The notes under the pieces: model-generated
Told to the model about the DNA's origin: nothing
The model's input: the letters and a program-made list of their open reading frames with translations, nothing else
Databases searched by the model: none
In this document: piece by piece, positions 37,138 to 46,290 of the stretch
Position numbering within the stretch: position 1 is the stretch's first letter
Layout: each line of letters begins with the position of its first letter
Translations under genes and position numbers: made by a program
Assembly: GCF_013408655.1 (NCBI RefSeq)
Contig: NZ_JACCBP010000004.1
Location: forward strand, 37,115 to 101,114
Length of the DNA stretch: 64,000 bases
Direction: 5' to 3'
Source of the DNA: Pigmentiphaga litoralis
GTDB taxonomy: Bacteria > Pseudomonadota > Gammaproteobacteria > Burkholderiales > Burkholderiaceae_B

Positions 37138-38142
37138 ATGCATCCCATCTTCTCGCACGTCCCCGCTTTCCGTTCCGGCCTGACCGCCGCCGCGCTGTGT
37201 GTCGCCGCCGTGTGCGCCATGCCCGCCGCCCATGCTCAGGACGTGTTTCCGTCCAAGCCGATCACCGTCGTCATCCCGTTCCCGCCGGGCGGCATCAATG
37301 ACAACGTCGCGCGTCCGGCGCTCAAGAAGATGGGCGACCTGCTGAACGTGTCGTTCGTGGCCGAAAACCGCGCCGGCGCCAGCGGCACCATTGGCACCGG
37401 CGCCGTGGCGCGTGCCAAGCCCGATGGCTACACGCTGCTGCTGGGCGCGGCAAGCACCATGGCCGTGGTGCCGAACATGATGAAGACGGCGCCCTACGCG
37501 CCCATGAAAGACTTCGTGGCCGTGGGCGGCCTGGCCTCGGTGCCCAGCGTGCTGATCTCGGCCCGCAAGGACCTGTACCCCAACTACGCCGCCGTGCTGG
37601 CCGCGGCCAAGCAGACGCCAGACCGCCTGACCTTCGGGTCGGCCGGCGCAGGCACGTCCCACCACGTGCAGATGACCTTCCTGAACCAGCAAACCAATGT
37701 GTCCATGCTGCACGTCCCGTACAAGGGCAGCGGCCCGGCCATGGCCGACCTGCTGGGCGGACAGATCGACTTCCTGATGGATCCGCTGCCCACCACCCTG
37801 CCCCAGGTGCAGGGCGGCAAGGTGGTGCCGATCGCCATCACCAGCGCCAAGCGTTCGCCGTTGCTGCCCAACGTGCCGACCTTTGTCGAACTGGGCGTGA
37901 AGGACTTCGTGGTCACCACCTGGTTCGGTTTCTTTGCGCCGGCCGGCACGCCGCCCGAGATCGTGGCCAAGCTGTCGAGCACGCTGAAAGAAGCGCTGGC
38001 CGACCCGGAAGTGGTCAAGAACATGGAACAGCGTGGCCTGGATCCCATGTACAAACCATCGGCTGACATGGGCGATTATCTGGCCAAGGAAAATACCTTG
38101 TGGAAGCGCGTGATTGCAGAGACGAAAATGGCGCTTGAATAA
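37138..38142 (+). CDS. Bug-family tripartite tricarboxylate transporter receptor
   Basis: A 334-residue periplasmic binding protein with a Sec signal cleaved near AHAQD. The mature start FPSKPITVVIPFPPGGINDN, the ENRAGASGTIGTGAVA loop, GSAGAGTSHHVQMTF and PYKGSGPAMADLLGGQIDFL are family landmarks. No TctA/B genes are near. It lies upstream of a LysR regulator, an aspartate dehydrogenase and a 2-hydroxyacid dehydrogenase, so its ligand may be an amino- or hydroxy-dicarboxylate; that is inference. The start at 37138 has no good ribosome site. Confidence 0.92.
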   Translation: MHPIFSHVPAFRSGLTAAALCVAAVCAMPAAHAQDVFPSKPITVVIPFPPGGINDNVARPALKKMGDLLNVSFVAENRAGASGTIGTGAVARAKPDGYTLLLGAASTMAVVPNMMKTAPYAPMKDFVAVGGLASVPSVLISARKDLYPNYAAVLAAAKQTPDRLTFGSAGAGTSHHVQMTFLNQQTNVSMLHVPYKGSGPAMADLLGGQIDFLMDPLPTTLPQVQGGKVVPIAITSAKRSPLLPNVPTFVELGVKDFVVTTWFGFFAPAGTPPEIVAKLSSTLKEALADPEVVKNMEQRGLDPMYKPSADMGDYLAKENTLWKRVIAETKMALE

Positions 38143-38161
38143 GCCCTAATATCGTTGCTGC

Positions 38162-39124
38162 ATGCGCCGTACCCTGCCTCCGCTGACCACCTTGCGACCG
38201 TTCGAATCCGCCGCCCGCCTTGGCTCGTTTTCCGCGGCGGCGGAAGAACTCGCGCTGACGCAAGGCGCGGTCAGCCTGCAGATCCGCAATCTGGAAGACT
38301 TTCTGGGCAGGAAACTGTTCGAACGCAAGGTGCGCAAGGTCGTGCTGACCGACGACGGCAGGGAGTACTACGACACCTGCCGCCGCGCGCTTGAAGAACT
38401 GGAACGGGTCACGCGGCGCATGCAGGGGCAGGACGGCCACACCATCGTGACCGTGTCTGCCCTGCCGACCATCGCCACCATGTGGCTCATGCCCAAGCTG
38501 TCCGATTTTTCGTCGACCTATCCGGATATCGAAGTGCGTGTCGTGACGTCGATCGCGCCGGTGGACCTGCGCGGCAGCGACGCCGACATCGCCCTGCGGG
38601 TCGGCCGTCTGCCCGGCAAGCACTATCCGCGCGGGCTGCCGGGCATCGACCTGGTCATGACGGAACATTGGGAAGGCGTGGTCGCCGACTATCTGTTCGA
38701 CGACGTGCTGGTGCCCGTGATTTCGCGCAAGCTGCTGGATCAGGGCGCGCGTATCGAACAGCCGCGCGACGTGCTGAAGTATTCGTTGATCCACACGGCC
38801 AGCCGGCGCAATGCCTGGCGCGACTGGCTGCGTGCGCATGACGTGCCCGAAGAAAAGCATCGCAGCCCGGTCGAATACGGGCATTTCTTCATGGCGGCCA
38901 AGGCGGCGCTGGACTGCAAAGGCATCGCCATCATTCCGTACAAACTGTTCGAAACCTATCGCCACCGATCGAACGATCTGCTCGCGCCGCTGGCGCCCGA
39001 CGTTCCGAGCGCCGGCGAGTACTACATGCTGACCCACGAATCGCGGATCGATTCGCCCGCCATCCGGATCCTGCGCAAATGGATCCTGTTGATGGCGGAT
39101 GCGGAACGGCCGCTGACGACGTGA
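38162..39124 (+). CDS. LysR-family transcriptional regulator, GcvA-like
   Basis: A 320-residue regulator. The DNA-binding region reads LRPFESAARLGSFSAAAEEL and TQGAVSLQIRNLEDFLGRKL, a GcvA-type helix-turn-helix, followed by the effector domain (VTVSALPTIATMWLMPKL near residue 96). It starts 19 nt after the Bug receptor on the same strand and precedes the dehydrogenase pair by 54 nt, so it probably controls this four-gene group. Confidence 0.92.
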   Translation: MRRTLPPLTTLRPFESAARLGSFSAAAEELALTQGAVSLQIRNLEDFLGRKLFERKVRKVVLTDDGREYYDTCRRALEELERVTRRMQGQDGHTIVTVSALPTIATMWLMPKLSDFSSTYPDIEVRVVTSIAPVDLRGSDADIALRVGRLPGKHYPRGLPGIDLVMTEHWEGVVADYLFDDVLVPVISRKLLDQGARIEQPRDVLKYSLIHTASRRNAWRDWLRAHDVPEEKHRSPVEYGHFFMAAKAALDCKGIAIIPYKLFETYRHRSNDLLAPLAPDVPSAGEYYMLTHESRIDSPAIRILRKWILLMADAERPLTT

Positions 39125-39178
39125 CCCTTCATTCCTGAACCCGACTACGGCAAAACAGCCTTTAAAAAGGAGACATCC

Positions 39179-39994
39179 ATGTCCACCCCCCGCACCTCGC
39201 TTCGCGTCGGTATCGCCGGCCTTGGCGCCGTTGGCCGCCAGCTCGCCACCGTGCTTGACGCCGGCATTCCCGGCCTGACCCTGGCCGCCATTGCCGTCCG
39301 CGACGAAGCCAAGGCCCGCGCCAGCGTCACGCTGACCGGCTCCCCCGTGTTTACCGACATTGCCAGCCTGGCGTCGCATTGCGACATCGTGGTCGAATGC
39401 GCCCCGGCCGCGCTGATGCGCGACATTGCCGTTCCAACGCTGACGGCCGGCAAGATCCTGGTTGCCCTCAGTTCCGGCGCCCTGCTGTCCAATATGGACC
39501 TGGTCGACCTGGCCCGCGAACACCAGGGCCAGATCATCGTCCCGACGGGCGCGCTGCTGGGCCTGGACGCCGTCAGCGCCGCCGCCGAAGGCGTGATCCA
39601 CTCGGTCACCATGACGACCCGCAAGCCTGTCAAAGGCCTGCTGGGCGCGAAATACCTGGTCGACAACAACATCGACATCGCCGGCATTACCGAACCCATG
39701 CGCATCTTCAGCGGCACGCCGCGTGAAGCCGCCGTGGGCTTTGCCGCCAACCTGAACGTGGCAGTGGCGCTGTCCCTGGCGGGCATCGGCCCCGACCGCA
39801 CCAAGCTCGAAGTCTGGGCCGACCCCAATGTGGAACGCAACATCCACCGCATTGAAGTCGATGCCGATTCGGCGTCGTTCTCGATGGAAATCCAGAACAT
39901 CCCGACCGAAAACCCCAAGACCGGCCGGATCACCGCGCTGAGCGTGATCGCTGCCCTGCGCAAGCTGACCGCGCCGATGCGCGTGGGTACCTGA
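39179..39994 (+). CDS. L-aspartate dehydrogenase family protein (NadX-like)
   Basis: A 271-residue NAD(P)-dependent enzyme. The N-terminal Rossmann motif is VGIAGLGAVGRQLATVLD; CDIVVECAPAALMRDI, VPTGALLGLDAVSAAAEG and the C-terminal GFAANLNVAVALSLAGIG follow the aspartate dehydrogenase family. It interconverts L-aspartate and iminoaspartate or oxaloacetate plus ammonia. In NAD synthesis NadX lies with nadA/nadC, which are absent here; instead it sits with a Bug receptor and a hydroxyacid dehydrogenase, suggesting catabolism of an amino-dicarboxylate. AAGGAGAC precedes the start. Confidence 0.9.
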   Translation: MSTPRTSLRVGIAGLGAVGRQLATVLDAGIPGLTLAAIAVRDEAKARASVTLTGSPVFTDIASLASHCDIVVECAPAALMRDIAVPTLTAGKILVALSSGALLSNMDLVDLAREHQGQIIVPTGALLGLDAVSAAAEGVIHSVTMTTRKPVKGLLGAKYLVDNNIDIAGITEPMRIFSGTPREAAVGFAANLNVAVALSLAGIGPDRTKLEVWADPNVERNIHRIEVDADSASFSMEIQNIPTENPKTGRITALSVIAALRKLTAPMRVGT

Positions 39995-39995
39995 C

Positions 39996-41039
39996 ATGGC
40001 AATGGTTGACCCGGCCAATGCCGGTGCTGCAGCGACGAGGTCCGCTCCTGCCGGGGCCGCGCATGCAGGGCCTGCGTCGACGGCGTCTTCGGCAACGGGG
40101 CGCGCAGCCTCGGACGCTGCGCCCATCGACGTCGCCCTGTGCTGCGAACACCCCGAAGCCGCCAGCTGGCAGGCCATGCTGGCCGGCCTGCTGCCCGGGG
40201 TGCGCCTGCACGCCTGGCCCACGGCCTGCCCCGACGCACGCGCCGCCATCGTGTGGTCGCCCAGCCAGGCCTTTTTCGATGCGCACCCGCGCCTTGAAGT
40301 GGTGTTCAACATGGGCGCCGGGGTCGACGCGATCCTGAAGCTCAAGCTGCCGGCGGGCGCGCGCATCGTGCGGATCGAAGACGGCGGCATGGCCGTGCAG
40401 ATGGCCGAATACGCCTGCCATGCGCTGTTCCGCCACGTGCGCGAATTCGACGTGTACGACGCGGAACGTGCCGCCGGCCATTGGGCGCCCCGCCCGGCCC
40501 GCATGCGGCAGGACTTTCCGGTGGGCGTGATGGGCCTGGGCGCATTGGGCAGTGTCGTTGCCCGCAGCGTGGCCGGCTTTGGCTACCCAGTGCTGGGCTA
40601 CAGCCACTCGCAAAAGCAGATTGACGGCGTGACCTGCTACGCCGGCGACGCGCTGGACGACTTCCTGGCCGCCACCCGCGTGCTGATCTGCGTGTTGCCG
40701 CTCACACCGGCCACCCGCGGCATCTTGCGCCGCGAGACGTTGTCCAAGCTGCGCCCACAGGGCTATGTGATCAACATGGCGCGCGGCGCGCACCTGGTGG
40801 AAGACGACTTGCTGGCCCTGCTGGACGAAGGCGTGCTGGCCGGCGCCGCGCTGGATGTGATGCAGACGGAACCCTTGCCTGCCGGGCACCCGTTCTGGAC
40901 GCATCCCAAGATCCGCTTCACGCCGCATGTTTCGGCGCAGACGATCGTGGCCGAGGCGATTGCGCAGATGGCGCCGCGCATCGCTGCGTGGCAGCGCGGA
41001 GAAGACGTGGGCGGGGTGGACGCAGCTCGGGGGTACTGA
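39996..41039 (+). CDS. D-2-hydroxyacid dehydrogenase, GhrA-like (glyoxylate/hydroxypyruvate reductase A)
   Basis: A 347-residue NAD(P)H-dependent reductase. After an Ala-rich N-terminus (about 44 residues) the fold begins at IDVALCCEHPEAASWQAML. The nucleotide-binding motif is VGVMGLGALGSVVARSV, and the catalytic segments are VLPLTPATRGILRRETLSKL, NMARGAHLVEDDLL, ALDVMQTEPLP and HPKIRFTPHVSAQT. It reduces 2-oxoacids such as glyoxylate or hydroxypyruvate, or acts in reverse. The start codon lies 1 nt after the aspartate dehydrogenase stop. The Ala-rich extension is absent from E. coli GhrA (312 residues). Confidence 0.9.
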   Translation: MAMVDPANAGAAATRSAPAGAAHAGPASTASSATGRAASDAAPIDVALCCEHPEAASWQAMLAGLLPGVRLHAWPTACPDARAAIVWSPSQAFFDAHPRLEVVFNMGAGVDAILKLKLPAGARIVRIEDGGMAVQMAEYACHALFRHVREFDVYDAERAAGHWAPRPARMRQDFPVGVMGLGALGSVVARSVAGFGYPVLGYSHSQKQIDGVTCYAGDALDDFLAATRVLICVLPLTPATRGILRRETLSKLRPQGYVINMARGAHLVEDDLLALLDEGVLAGAALDVMQTEPLPAGHPFWTHPKIRFTPHVSAQTIVAEAIAQMAPRIAAWQRGEDVGGVDAARGY

Positions 41040-41047
41040 CGCGGCCT

Positions 41048-41100
41048 GGCGAGGCGGCCTGATGAGGCGGCGCGGTGAAGCGGCGTGGTGAGGCAGCGTG
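41048..41100. repeat. Degenerate tandem repeat, 13-14 bp unit, after ghrA-like gene
   Basis: Four consecutive units of the pattern G(T/G)GAGGCGGCGTG run from 41048 to 41100: GGCGAGGCGGCCT, GATGAGGCGGCGCG, GTGAAGCGGCGTG, GTGAGGCAGCGTG. They lie between the accessory cluster and the rplQ terminator. The unit recalls the 14-bp array at 15471-15553 in period and G-rich content. Confidence 0.5.
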
Positions 41101-41180
41101 ATCGCACCCGGGCCCGGATCGTCGGGCGCGCGCTGCCGACGCAGCCCCTTGGGGCCTGGGCAGTCCACCACGCACAGACG

Positions 41181-41210
41181 AAAAAAAAGGCCGGGATCTC
41201 CCGGCCTTTC
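41181..41210 (-). terminator. Rho-independent terminator of the alpha operon
   Basis: AAAGGCCGGG (41186-41195) pairs with CCCGGCCTTT (41200-41209); on the minus strand the hairpin is followed by eight T residues. It is 31 nt past the rplQ stop and ends the ribosomal superoperon. Confidence 0.9.
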
Positions 41211-41240
41211 CATTTCGGCACTGCAAAAGTCGTGGCGCGA

Positions 41241-41627
41241 TTACTCGACGTCGACGGCTTCCGTTTCTTCAGCGCGGTCAACCAGTTCCATGTAGGCCAT
41301 CGGAGCGTTGTCGCCCTGACGGAAACCCATCTTCAGGATACGGGTGTAGCCGCCGTTGCGTTCCTTGAAACGCGGGCCGATTTCGGCAAACAGCTTCACG
41401 ACCAGATCGCGGTCGCGCAGGCGGGCAAACGCCAGACGCTTGTTGGCCAGCGTGTCTTCCTTGGCGAGCGTGATCAGCGGCTCGACGACACGGCGCAATT
41501 CTTTCGCTTTGGGCAGCGTGGTTTTGATGGCTTCGTGGGTCAGCAACGACACGCACATGTTGCGGAACATGGCTTGGCGGTGGCTGCTGGTGCGGTTGAG
41601 CTTACGAAGACCGTGACGATGACGCAT
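41241..41627 (-). CDS. rplQ: 50S ribosomal protein L17
   Basis: A 128-residue large-subunit protein that binds near the peptide exit tunnel. [20 protein letters not shown] is the invariant L17 start, followed by [22 protein letters not shown] sequence and [20 protein letters not shown]. The acidic tail [10 protein letters not shown] is usual. It ends the alpha operon, 271 nt after rpoA; that gap is longer than usual and holds two hairpins. Confidence 0.98.
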   Translation of the reverse strand: MRHRHGLRKLNRTSSHRQAMFRNMCVSLLTHEAIKTTLPKAKELRRVVEPLITLAKEDTLANKRLAFARLRDRDLVVKLFAEIGPRFKERNGGYTRILKMGFRQGDNAPMAYMELVDRAEETEAVDVE

Positions 41628-41718
41628 GGTAATTCCTTGTAGATGAATCTATGGTGCGGACGTTGCCGCAGGATCCAGCTCTTCTATCAGCTTGCTTGCG
41701 CGCGCTGCGGGCCGGGAT

Positions 41719-41805
41719 AGTGCCCTGGTGGTTGCCTACCAGGGCGCGTAATTGTAGTACGCATCGGGCCTGGATGGGCGCTTAATTGCCCGCCCAGGCC
41801 CGATG
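41719..41805 (-). other. Two hairpins in the rpoA-rplQ spacer
   Basis: GCCCTGGT/ACCAGGGC at 41722-41745 and a 12-bp perfect stem CATCGGGCCTGG (41762-41773) with CCAGGCCCGATG (41794-41805) lie between rpoA and rplQ. No T-run follows either. Between them the minus strand reads TACAAT, a possible -10. They may be mRNA processing or attenuation signals. Confidence 0.4.
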
Positions 41806-41898
41806 TTGCAGAACTCAAACGTTGCCGGGCAAGACACCATGCGGGGCGGATCGCCCCTGCACTGTCTGGTCCGGCTGCGCCCGTTCCTGCCGACCGCC

Positions 41899-42885
41899 TT
41901 ATGGGCGCTCGAGGCCCAGCGGGGGCCAGTTTTCCAGCTTCATGCCGAGCGTCAGACCGCGCGCTGCCAGCACTTCCTTGATTTCGTTGAGCGACTTGCG
42001 ACCCAGGTTCGGGGTCTTGAGCAGCTCGTTTTCGGTACGCTGGATCAGGTCGCCGATGTAGTAGATGTTTTCGGCCTTCAGGCAGTTGGCAGAACGCACC
42101 GTCAGTTCCAGATCATCGACCGGGCGCAGCAGGATCGGATCGATCTGCGGCGTGCCACGGGCAGGCGCTTCGATCGTTTCGGTCGAACCTTCCAGCGCCG
42201 CGAACACCGACAACTGATCCATCAGGATACGGGCCGACTGGCGAACCGCTTCCTCGGGCGAAATCACGCCGTTGGTTTCGATGTCCAGCACCAGCTTGTC
42301 CAGGTCGGTACGCTGTTCCACACGGGCGCTTTCGACCGTGTAGCTCACGCGGCGGATCGGGCTGTACGACGCGTCGAGCACGATGCGGCCCACGGCGCGC
42401 GAGTGATCTTCGGCAAAGCCGCGCAGGTTGCCCGGCACGTAGCCACGGCCCTTCTCGACCTTCAGTTGCATCTCGAGGCGACCGTTGTCGGTCAGGTTCG
42501 CGATGACGTGATTCGGGTTGATGATTTCGACGTCATGCGACAGTTCGATATCGGCCGCGGTCACGACGCCTGGGCCTTGCTTGCGCAGGGTCAGCGCAAC
42601 TTCATCGCGGTTGTGCAGCTTGAACACCACGCCCTTCAGGTTCAGCAGGATGTCGACCACGTCTTCACGGACGCCGTCGATCGCCGAGTATTCGTGCACG
42701 ACACCGGTGATCTGCACTTCGGTCGGCGCATAACCGGCCATCGACGACAGCAGGATGCGGCGCAGCGCATTGCCCAGGGTATGACCATAGCCGCGTTCGA
42801 ACGGCTCCATGATCACCTTGGCGTGATTCGGACCGACGCCTTCGACGTCGATATTGCGTGGCTTCAGAAATGCGGCATTCGCCAT
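41899..42885 (-). CDS. rpoA: DNA-directed RNA polymerase subunit alpha
   Basis: A 328-residue subunit that nucleates RNA polymerase assembly. The N-terminal domain shows [20 protein letters not shown]; the C-terminal domain carries [20 protein letters not shown] and [20 protein letters not shown], used for UP-element and activator contacts. Length equals that of other betaproteobacteria. It lies 241 nt after rpsD, with a putative terminator between, and may have an extra promoter of its own. Confidence 0.98.
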   Translation of the reverse strand: MANAAFLKPRNIDVEGVGPNHAKVIMEPFERGYGHTLGNALRRILLSSMAGYAPTEVQITGVVHEYSAIDGVREDVVDILLNLKGVVFKLHNRDEVALTLRKQGPGVVTAADIELSHDVEIINPNHVIANLTDNGRLEMQLKVEKGRGYVPGNLRGFAEDHSRAVGRIVLDASYSPIRRVSYTVESARVEQRTDLDKLVLDIETNGVISPEEAVRQSARILMDQLSVFAALEGSTETIEAPARGTPQIDPILLRPVDDLELTVRSANCLKAENIYYIGDLIQRTENELLKTPNLGRKSLNEIKEVLAARGLTLGMKLENWPPLGLERP

Positions 42886-42964
42886 GAACGATTCCTTATC
42901 AATACCCTCGGCTCGTTACACCGATAAGGCTGGGGAAATACGCGTTAGCGTGGGCCCGAAAATG

Positions 42965-43009
42965 GGCGTGCAAGCAAGCTTGCGGATAGGCGTGCAAGCG
43001 AACTTGCGG
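42965..43009. repeat. 24-bp tandem duplication with internal palindromes upstream of rpoA
   Basis: GGCGTGCAAGCAAGCTTGCG and GGCGTGCAAGCGAACTTGCG begin at 42965 and 42989. Each copy contains a small dyad (GCAAGC/GCTTGC; GCAAG/CTTGC). They lie in the rpoA leader and could form paired hairpins. Confidence 0.5.
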
Positions 43010-43082
43010 GTCGTGCGGTAAGGCTTGTCAGGACTGAGGCCCCGTGCGGCAACAGGTGCCGGACGGAGCCTTTCAGAAAACC

Positions 43083-43106
43083 AAAAACCGCGCCACCAGG
43101 GCGCGG
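43083..43106 (-). terminator. Putative terminator or attenuator between rpsD and rpoA
   Basis: CCGCGCC (43088-43094) pairs with GGCGCGG (43100-43106); on the minus strand five T residues, two G and four T follow. It lies 21 nt past the rpsD stop, so it can end part of the rpsM-rpsK-rpsD transcripts ahead of rpoA. Confidence 0.65.
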
Positions 43107-43126
43107 CTGTCTGGCACTGTCTCGAA

Positions 43127-43750
43127 TTAACGCGAGTACAGTTCGACGACCATCGATTCGTTGATGTCGCGGGCGACGTCAGCGCGGTCAGGAACCTGCT
43201 TGAAGGTACCTTCAAGCTTGTTGGCGTCGACGCTGACCCACTGCGGCATGCCTTGCGAGGCGGCCAGGGTCAGGGCTTCTTGAATACGGGCTTGCTTCTT
43301 CGCCTTTTCGCGGACAACGACGACGTCGCCGGCCTTGATCTGGATCGACGGCACGTTGGCGGTCACACCGTTCAAAGCGAAAGCCTTGTGGCTGACCAAC
43401 TGACGCGCTTCAGCGCGAGTCGAGCCAAAACCCATGCGGTACACCACGTTGTCAAAACGCGATTCCAGCAACTGGATCAGGTTTTCGCCGGTGTTGCCCT
43501 TGCGGCGGTCGGCTTCTTCGAAGTACTTGCGGAACTGCTTTTCCATGATGCCGTACATGCGCTTCAGCTTTTGCTTTTCACGCAGTTGCAGGCCGTAGTC
43601 CGAGGTACGCGAACCGGAGGTGCGACCATGTTGACCAGGCTTGCTTTCCAGCTTGCACTTGGAGTCCAGCGAACGGCGCGCGCTCTTCAGGAAGAGGTCG
43701 GTGCCTTCACGACGGGACAGCTTACATTTAGGGCCAATATAACGTGCCAC
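43127..43750 (-). CDS. rpsD: 30S ribosomal protein S4
   Basis: A 207-residue primary binder of 16S r[23 protein letters not shown] and the RNA-binding S4 domain ([15 protein letters not shown]: [20 protein letters not shown]) are plain. In enterobacteria S4 represses the alpha operon translationally by binding the rpsM leader; this may hold here. It lies 177 nt after rpsK. Confidence 0.98.
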   Translation of the reverse strand: MARYIGPKCKLSRREGTDLFLKSARRSLDSKCKLESKPGQHGRTSGSRTSDYGLQLREKQKLKRMYGIMEKQFRKYFEEADRRKGNTGENLIQLLESRFDNVVYRMGFGSTRAEARQLVSHKAFALNGVTANVPSIQIKAGDVVVVREKAKKQARIQEALTLAASQGMPQWVSVDANKLEGTFKQVPDRADVARDINESMVVELYSR

Positions 43751-43927
43751 GATATTCCTTTTCTCTGTCAGGCCAGGCGGCTTACATGCGCCAGGCGAGG
43801 AGTTTGCCTGTAATGGGTACGGTCGTTTTCACGAGCGCGGCAAACAGTGGTCTTGCATTCAGGCGATCTCGGCGACAAGGCCAAGGCGCCCCCAACAACT
43901 TGCGTACGGAGCTTGGCAGAGCCAGGC

Positions 43928-44332
43928 TTAGATACGACGACGCTTCGGCGGACGGCAGCCGTTGTGCGGCACTGGCGTGATGTCGGCGATGCTCGAGATC
44001 TTGATGCCCAGTGCGTTCAACGCGCGGACGGACGATTCGCGACCTGGGCCTGGACCCTTGATACGCACTTCGAGCGTCTTGATACCGTATTCCAGCGCAA
44101 CGCGGCCGGCGGCTTCAGCAGCAACCTGCGCTGCAAACGGGGTCGATTTACGCGAGCCCTTGAAGCCAGCACCACCCGACGTCGCCCACGACAGAGCATT
44201 GCCCTGGCGATCGGTGATCGTGATGATGGTGTTGTTGAAGGACGCGTGGACGTGCGCGATACCGTCCGAAACGCTCTTCTTGATTTTCTTGCGAACACGC
44301 TGCGAAGCATTGTTGTTCGGTGATTTCGCCAT
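43928..44332 (-). CDS. rpsK: 30S ribosomal protein S11
   Basis: A 134-residue platform protein of the small subunit. [40 protein letters not shown] and the C-terminal [18 protein letters not shown] are invariant family sequence. It follows rpsM by 73 nt. Confidence 0.98.
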   Translation of the reverse strand: MAKSPNNNASQRVRKKIKKSVSDGIAHVHASFNNTIITITDRQGNALSWATSGGAGFKGSRKSTPFAAQVAAEAAGRVALEYGIKTLEVRIKGPGPGRESSVRALNALGIKISSIADITPVPHNGCRPPKRRRI

Positions 44333-44405
44333 TTTTCAATCCTTGACTGGGTGACAGCCGTCTCAGCTCCAGGTATGCCGTCTGCACGGCGACCCGGATC
44401 CGAAA

Positions 44406-44771
44406 TTACTTTTTGAGCGATGCGGCTGCGCGACGCGGACCCTTGCGGGTACGAGCGTTGGTGCGAGTACGCTGACCGCGCACTGGCAGACCGCGCTTGT
44501 GACGCAGACCACGGTAAGAGCCGAGGTCGATCAGACGCTTGATCGACAGTTGGATCTCGCGACGCAGGTCACCTTCAACGGTGAATGCGTTCACGTGTTC
44601 ACGAATCCGCTCGAGTTCAGCGTCGTTCAGATCCTTGACCTTCTTCGAGCCGAGCACGTTCGCCGATTCGCAGATCATGCGAGCGCGGGTACGGCCGATG
44701 CCGAAGATTGCCGTCAGACCGATTTCGGTGTGCTGATGCGGCGGAATGTTGATGCCAGCGATACGGGCCAT
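44406..44771 (-). CDS. rpsM: 30S ribosomal protein S13
   Basis: A 121-residue head protein of the small subunit forming bridges to L5. [28 protein letters not shown]-type [18 protein letters not shown] and the basic tail [17 protein letters not shown] are typical. It follows rpmJ by 45 nt. Confidence 0.98.
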   Translation of the reverse strand: MARIAGINIPPHQHTEIGLTAIFGIGRTRARMICESANVLGSKKVKDLNDAELERIREHVNAFTVEGDLRREIQLSIKRLIDLGSYRGLRHKRGLPVRGQRTRTNARTRKGPRRAAASLKK

Positions 44772-44816
44772 AACGTTTCCTTGAATACCTAAACCGTAGG
44801 ACGGAACCTGAGGTTC

Positions 44817-44930
44817 TTAGCCCTGACGTTGCTTGTGGCGCGGGTCGGTGCAGATGATCCGCACTACGCCCTTGCGCTTGATGACCTTGCAGTTACGGCA
44901 GATCCGTTTAACTGATGCCATTACTTTCAT
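44817..44930 (-). CDS. rpmJ: 50S ribosomal protein L36 (zinc-binding form)
   Basis: A 37-residue protein. It reads [20 protein letters not shown], followed by [17 protein letters not shown]. Cys11, Cys14, Cys27 and His32 form the zinc site, so this is the C+ form. It starts 20 nt after the secY stop. infA, which is found here in many relatives, has no room. Confidence 0.97.
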   Translation of the reverse strand: MKVMASVKRICRNCKVIKRKGVVRIICTDPRHKQRQG

Positions 44931-44950
44931 GATTGACTCCTAGTCTTTCT

Positions 44951-46273
44951 TCAGCGCACCGGCTGGTTCCCGCCCTTGAAGTTCGCCTTCTTGAGCAAGG
45001 AATCGTACTGGTGCGACATCACGTATGCCTGTACCTGGGCCATGAAATCCATGGTGACCACGACGATGATCAGCAAGGACGTTCCGCCAAAATAGAACGG
45101 GACGTTCCAACGCAAAACCAGAAACTCTGGCAGCAGGCACACCAACGTGATGTAGATGGCGCCAGAAAAGGTCAGGCGCATCAGGATCTTGTCGATATAC
45201 CGCGCTGTCTGCTCACCGGGACGGATCCCTGGAACGAACGCGCCACTCTTCTTCAGGTTATCGGCGGTCTCGCGGCTGTTGAACACGAGGGCCGTATAAA
45301 AGAAGCAGAAGAACACGATCGCGATGGCATACAGCGAGATGTACAGAGGTTGTCCGGGAGACAGCGCGCCGGCCAGGTCTTTCAACCACCGCATGCCATC
45401 ACCACTGGAGAACCAGCTGGCCACCGTTGCCGGAAACAGGATGATCGACGATGCAAAGATCGGCGGAATCACCCCAGCCATATTCAACTTCAGAGGCAGA
45501 TGCGAGCTCTGGCCGCCGTACACACGATTGCCCACCTGACGCTTGGCGTAGTTGACGACGATCTTGCGTTGTCCGCGTTCCACGAACACCACAAAGGCCG
45601 TAACCAACACCACCAGGACGATGATGAACAGCGCGGACAGGACTGCCATGGCGCCCGTATTGACCAGCTCGAACAATCCGGCCAGCGCATGCGGGAGACC
45701 CGCGGCGATACCCGAGAAGATCAGGATGGAAATACCGTTGCCCAGACCACGTTCCGTGATCTGCTCACCCAACCACATCAGGAACATCGTTCCCGTGACC
45801 AACGAAATCATCGTCGTGACGCGAAAGACCATGCCCGGATCAATGACCAATCCAGCTTGCGACTCCAGGGCGACAGAGATACCTACCGCCTGAACCATCG
45901 CCAACGCCAACGTACCGTAGCGTGTGTACTGCGTGATCTTGCGTCGCCCGGCCTCGCCTTCTTTCTTGATCGCTTCCAACGACGGCACGATGACCGACAT
46001 CAGCTGCATGATGATCGACGCCGAAATGTACGGCATGATCCCCAATGCAAAGATCGAGAAACGCGAAAGCGCACCGCCCGAGAACATATTGAACAGGCCC
46101 AGAATGCCGCCCGAGTTCTGATTGAACAGGGAAGACAACTGGACCGGATCAATCCCCGGAACGGGGATGTGTGTACCGATCCGGTACACCACCAGGGCGA
46201 GCAACAGGAAAACCAGCCGACGTTTCAGATCGCCGTACTTGCCTGGTTTACCCAGTGCGTTCGCATTAGCCAA
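44951..46273 (-). CDS. secY: Protein translocase subunit SecY
   Basis: A 440-residue channel of the Sec translocon with ten membrane helices. Landmarks are the first helix [20 protein letters not shown], the plug after it, and the cytoplasmic loops that bind SecA and ribosomes ([20 protein letters not shown]). Length and layout match E. coli SecY (443). It follows rplO by 17 nt. Confidence 0.98.
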   Translation of the reverse strand: MANANALGKPGKYGDLKRRLVFLLLALVVYRIGTHIPVPGIDPVQLSSLFNQNSGGILGLFNMFSGGALSRFSIFALGIMPYISASIIMQLMSVIVPSLEAIKKEGEAGRRKITQYTRYGTLALAMVQAVGISVALESQAGLVIDPGMVFRVTTMISLVTGTMFLMWLGEQITERGLGNGISILIFSGIAAGLPHALAGLFELVNTGAMAVLSALFIIVLVVLVTAFVVFVERGQRKIVVNYAKRQVGNRVYGGQSSHLPLKLNMAGVIPPIFASSIILFPATVASWFSSGDGMRWLKDLAGALSPGQPLYISLYAIAIVFFCFFYTALVFNSRETADNLKKSGAFVPGIRPGEQTARYIDKILMRLTFSGAIYITLVCLLPEFLVLRWNVPFYFGGTSLLIIVVVTMDFMAQVQAYVMSHQYDSLLKKANFKGGNQPVR

Positions 46274-46290
46274 AGCTTAGCCCTCGAGTG

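Noticed and set aside
38015..40504. An 829-codon open frame on the minus strand, antisense to the LysR, aspartate dehydrogenase and GhrA-like genes
   Set aside because: Its product is rich in Arg, His and Gly with no domain, and three recognised genes occupy the other strand. GC-rich third positions create such frames.
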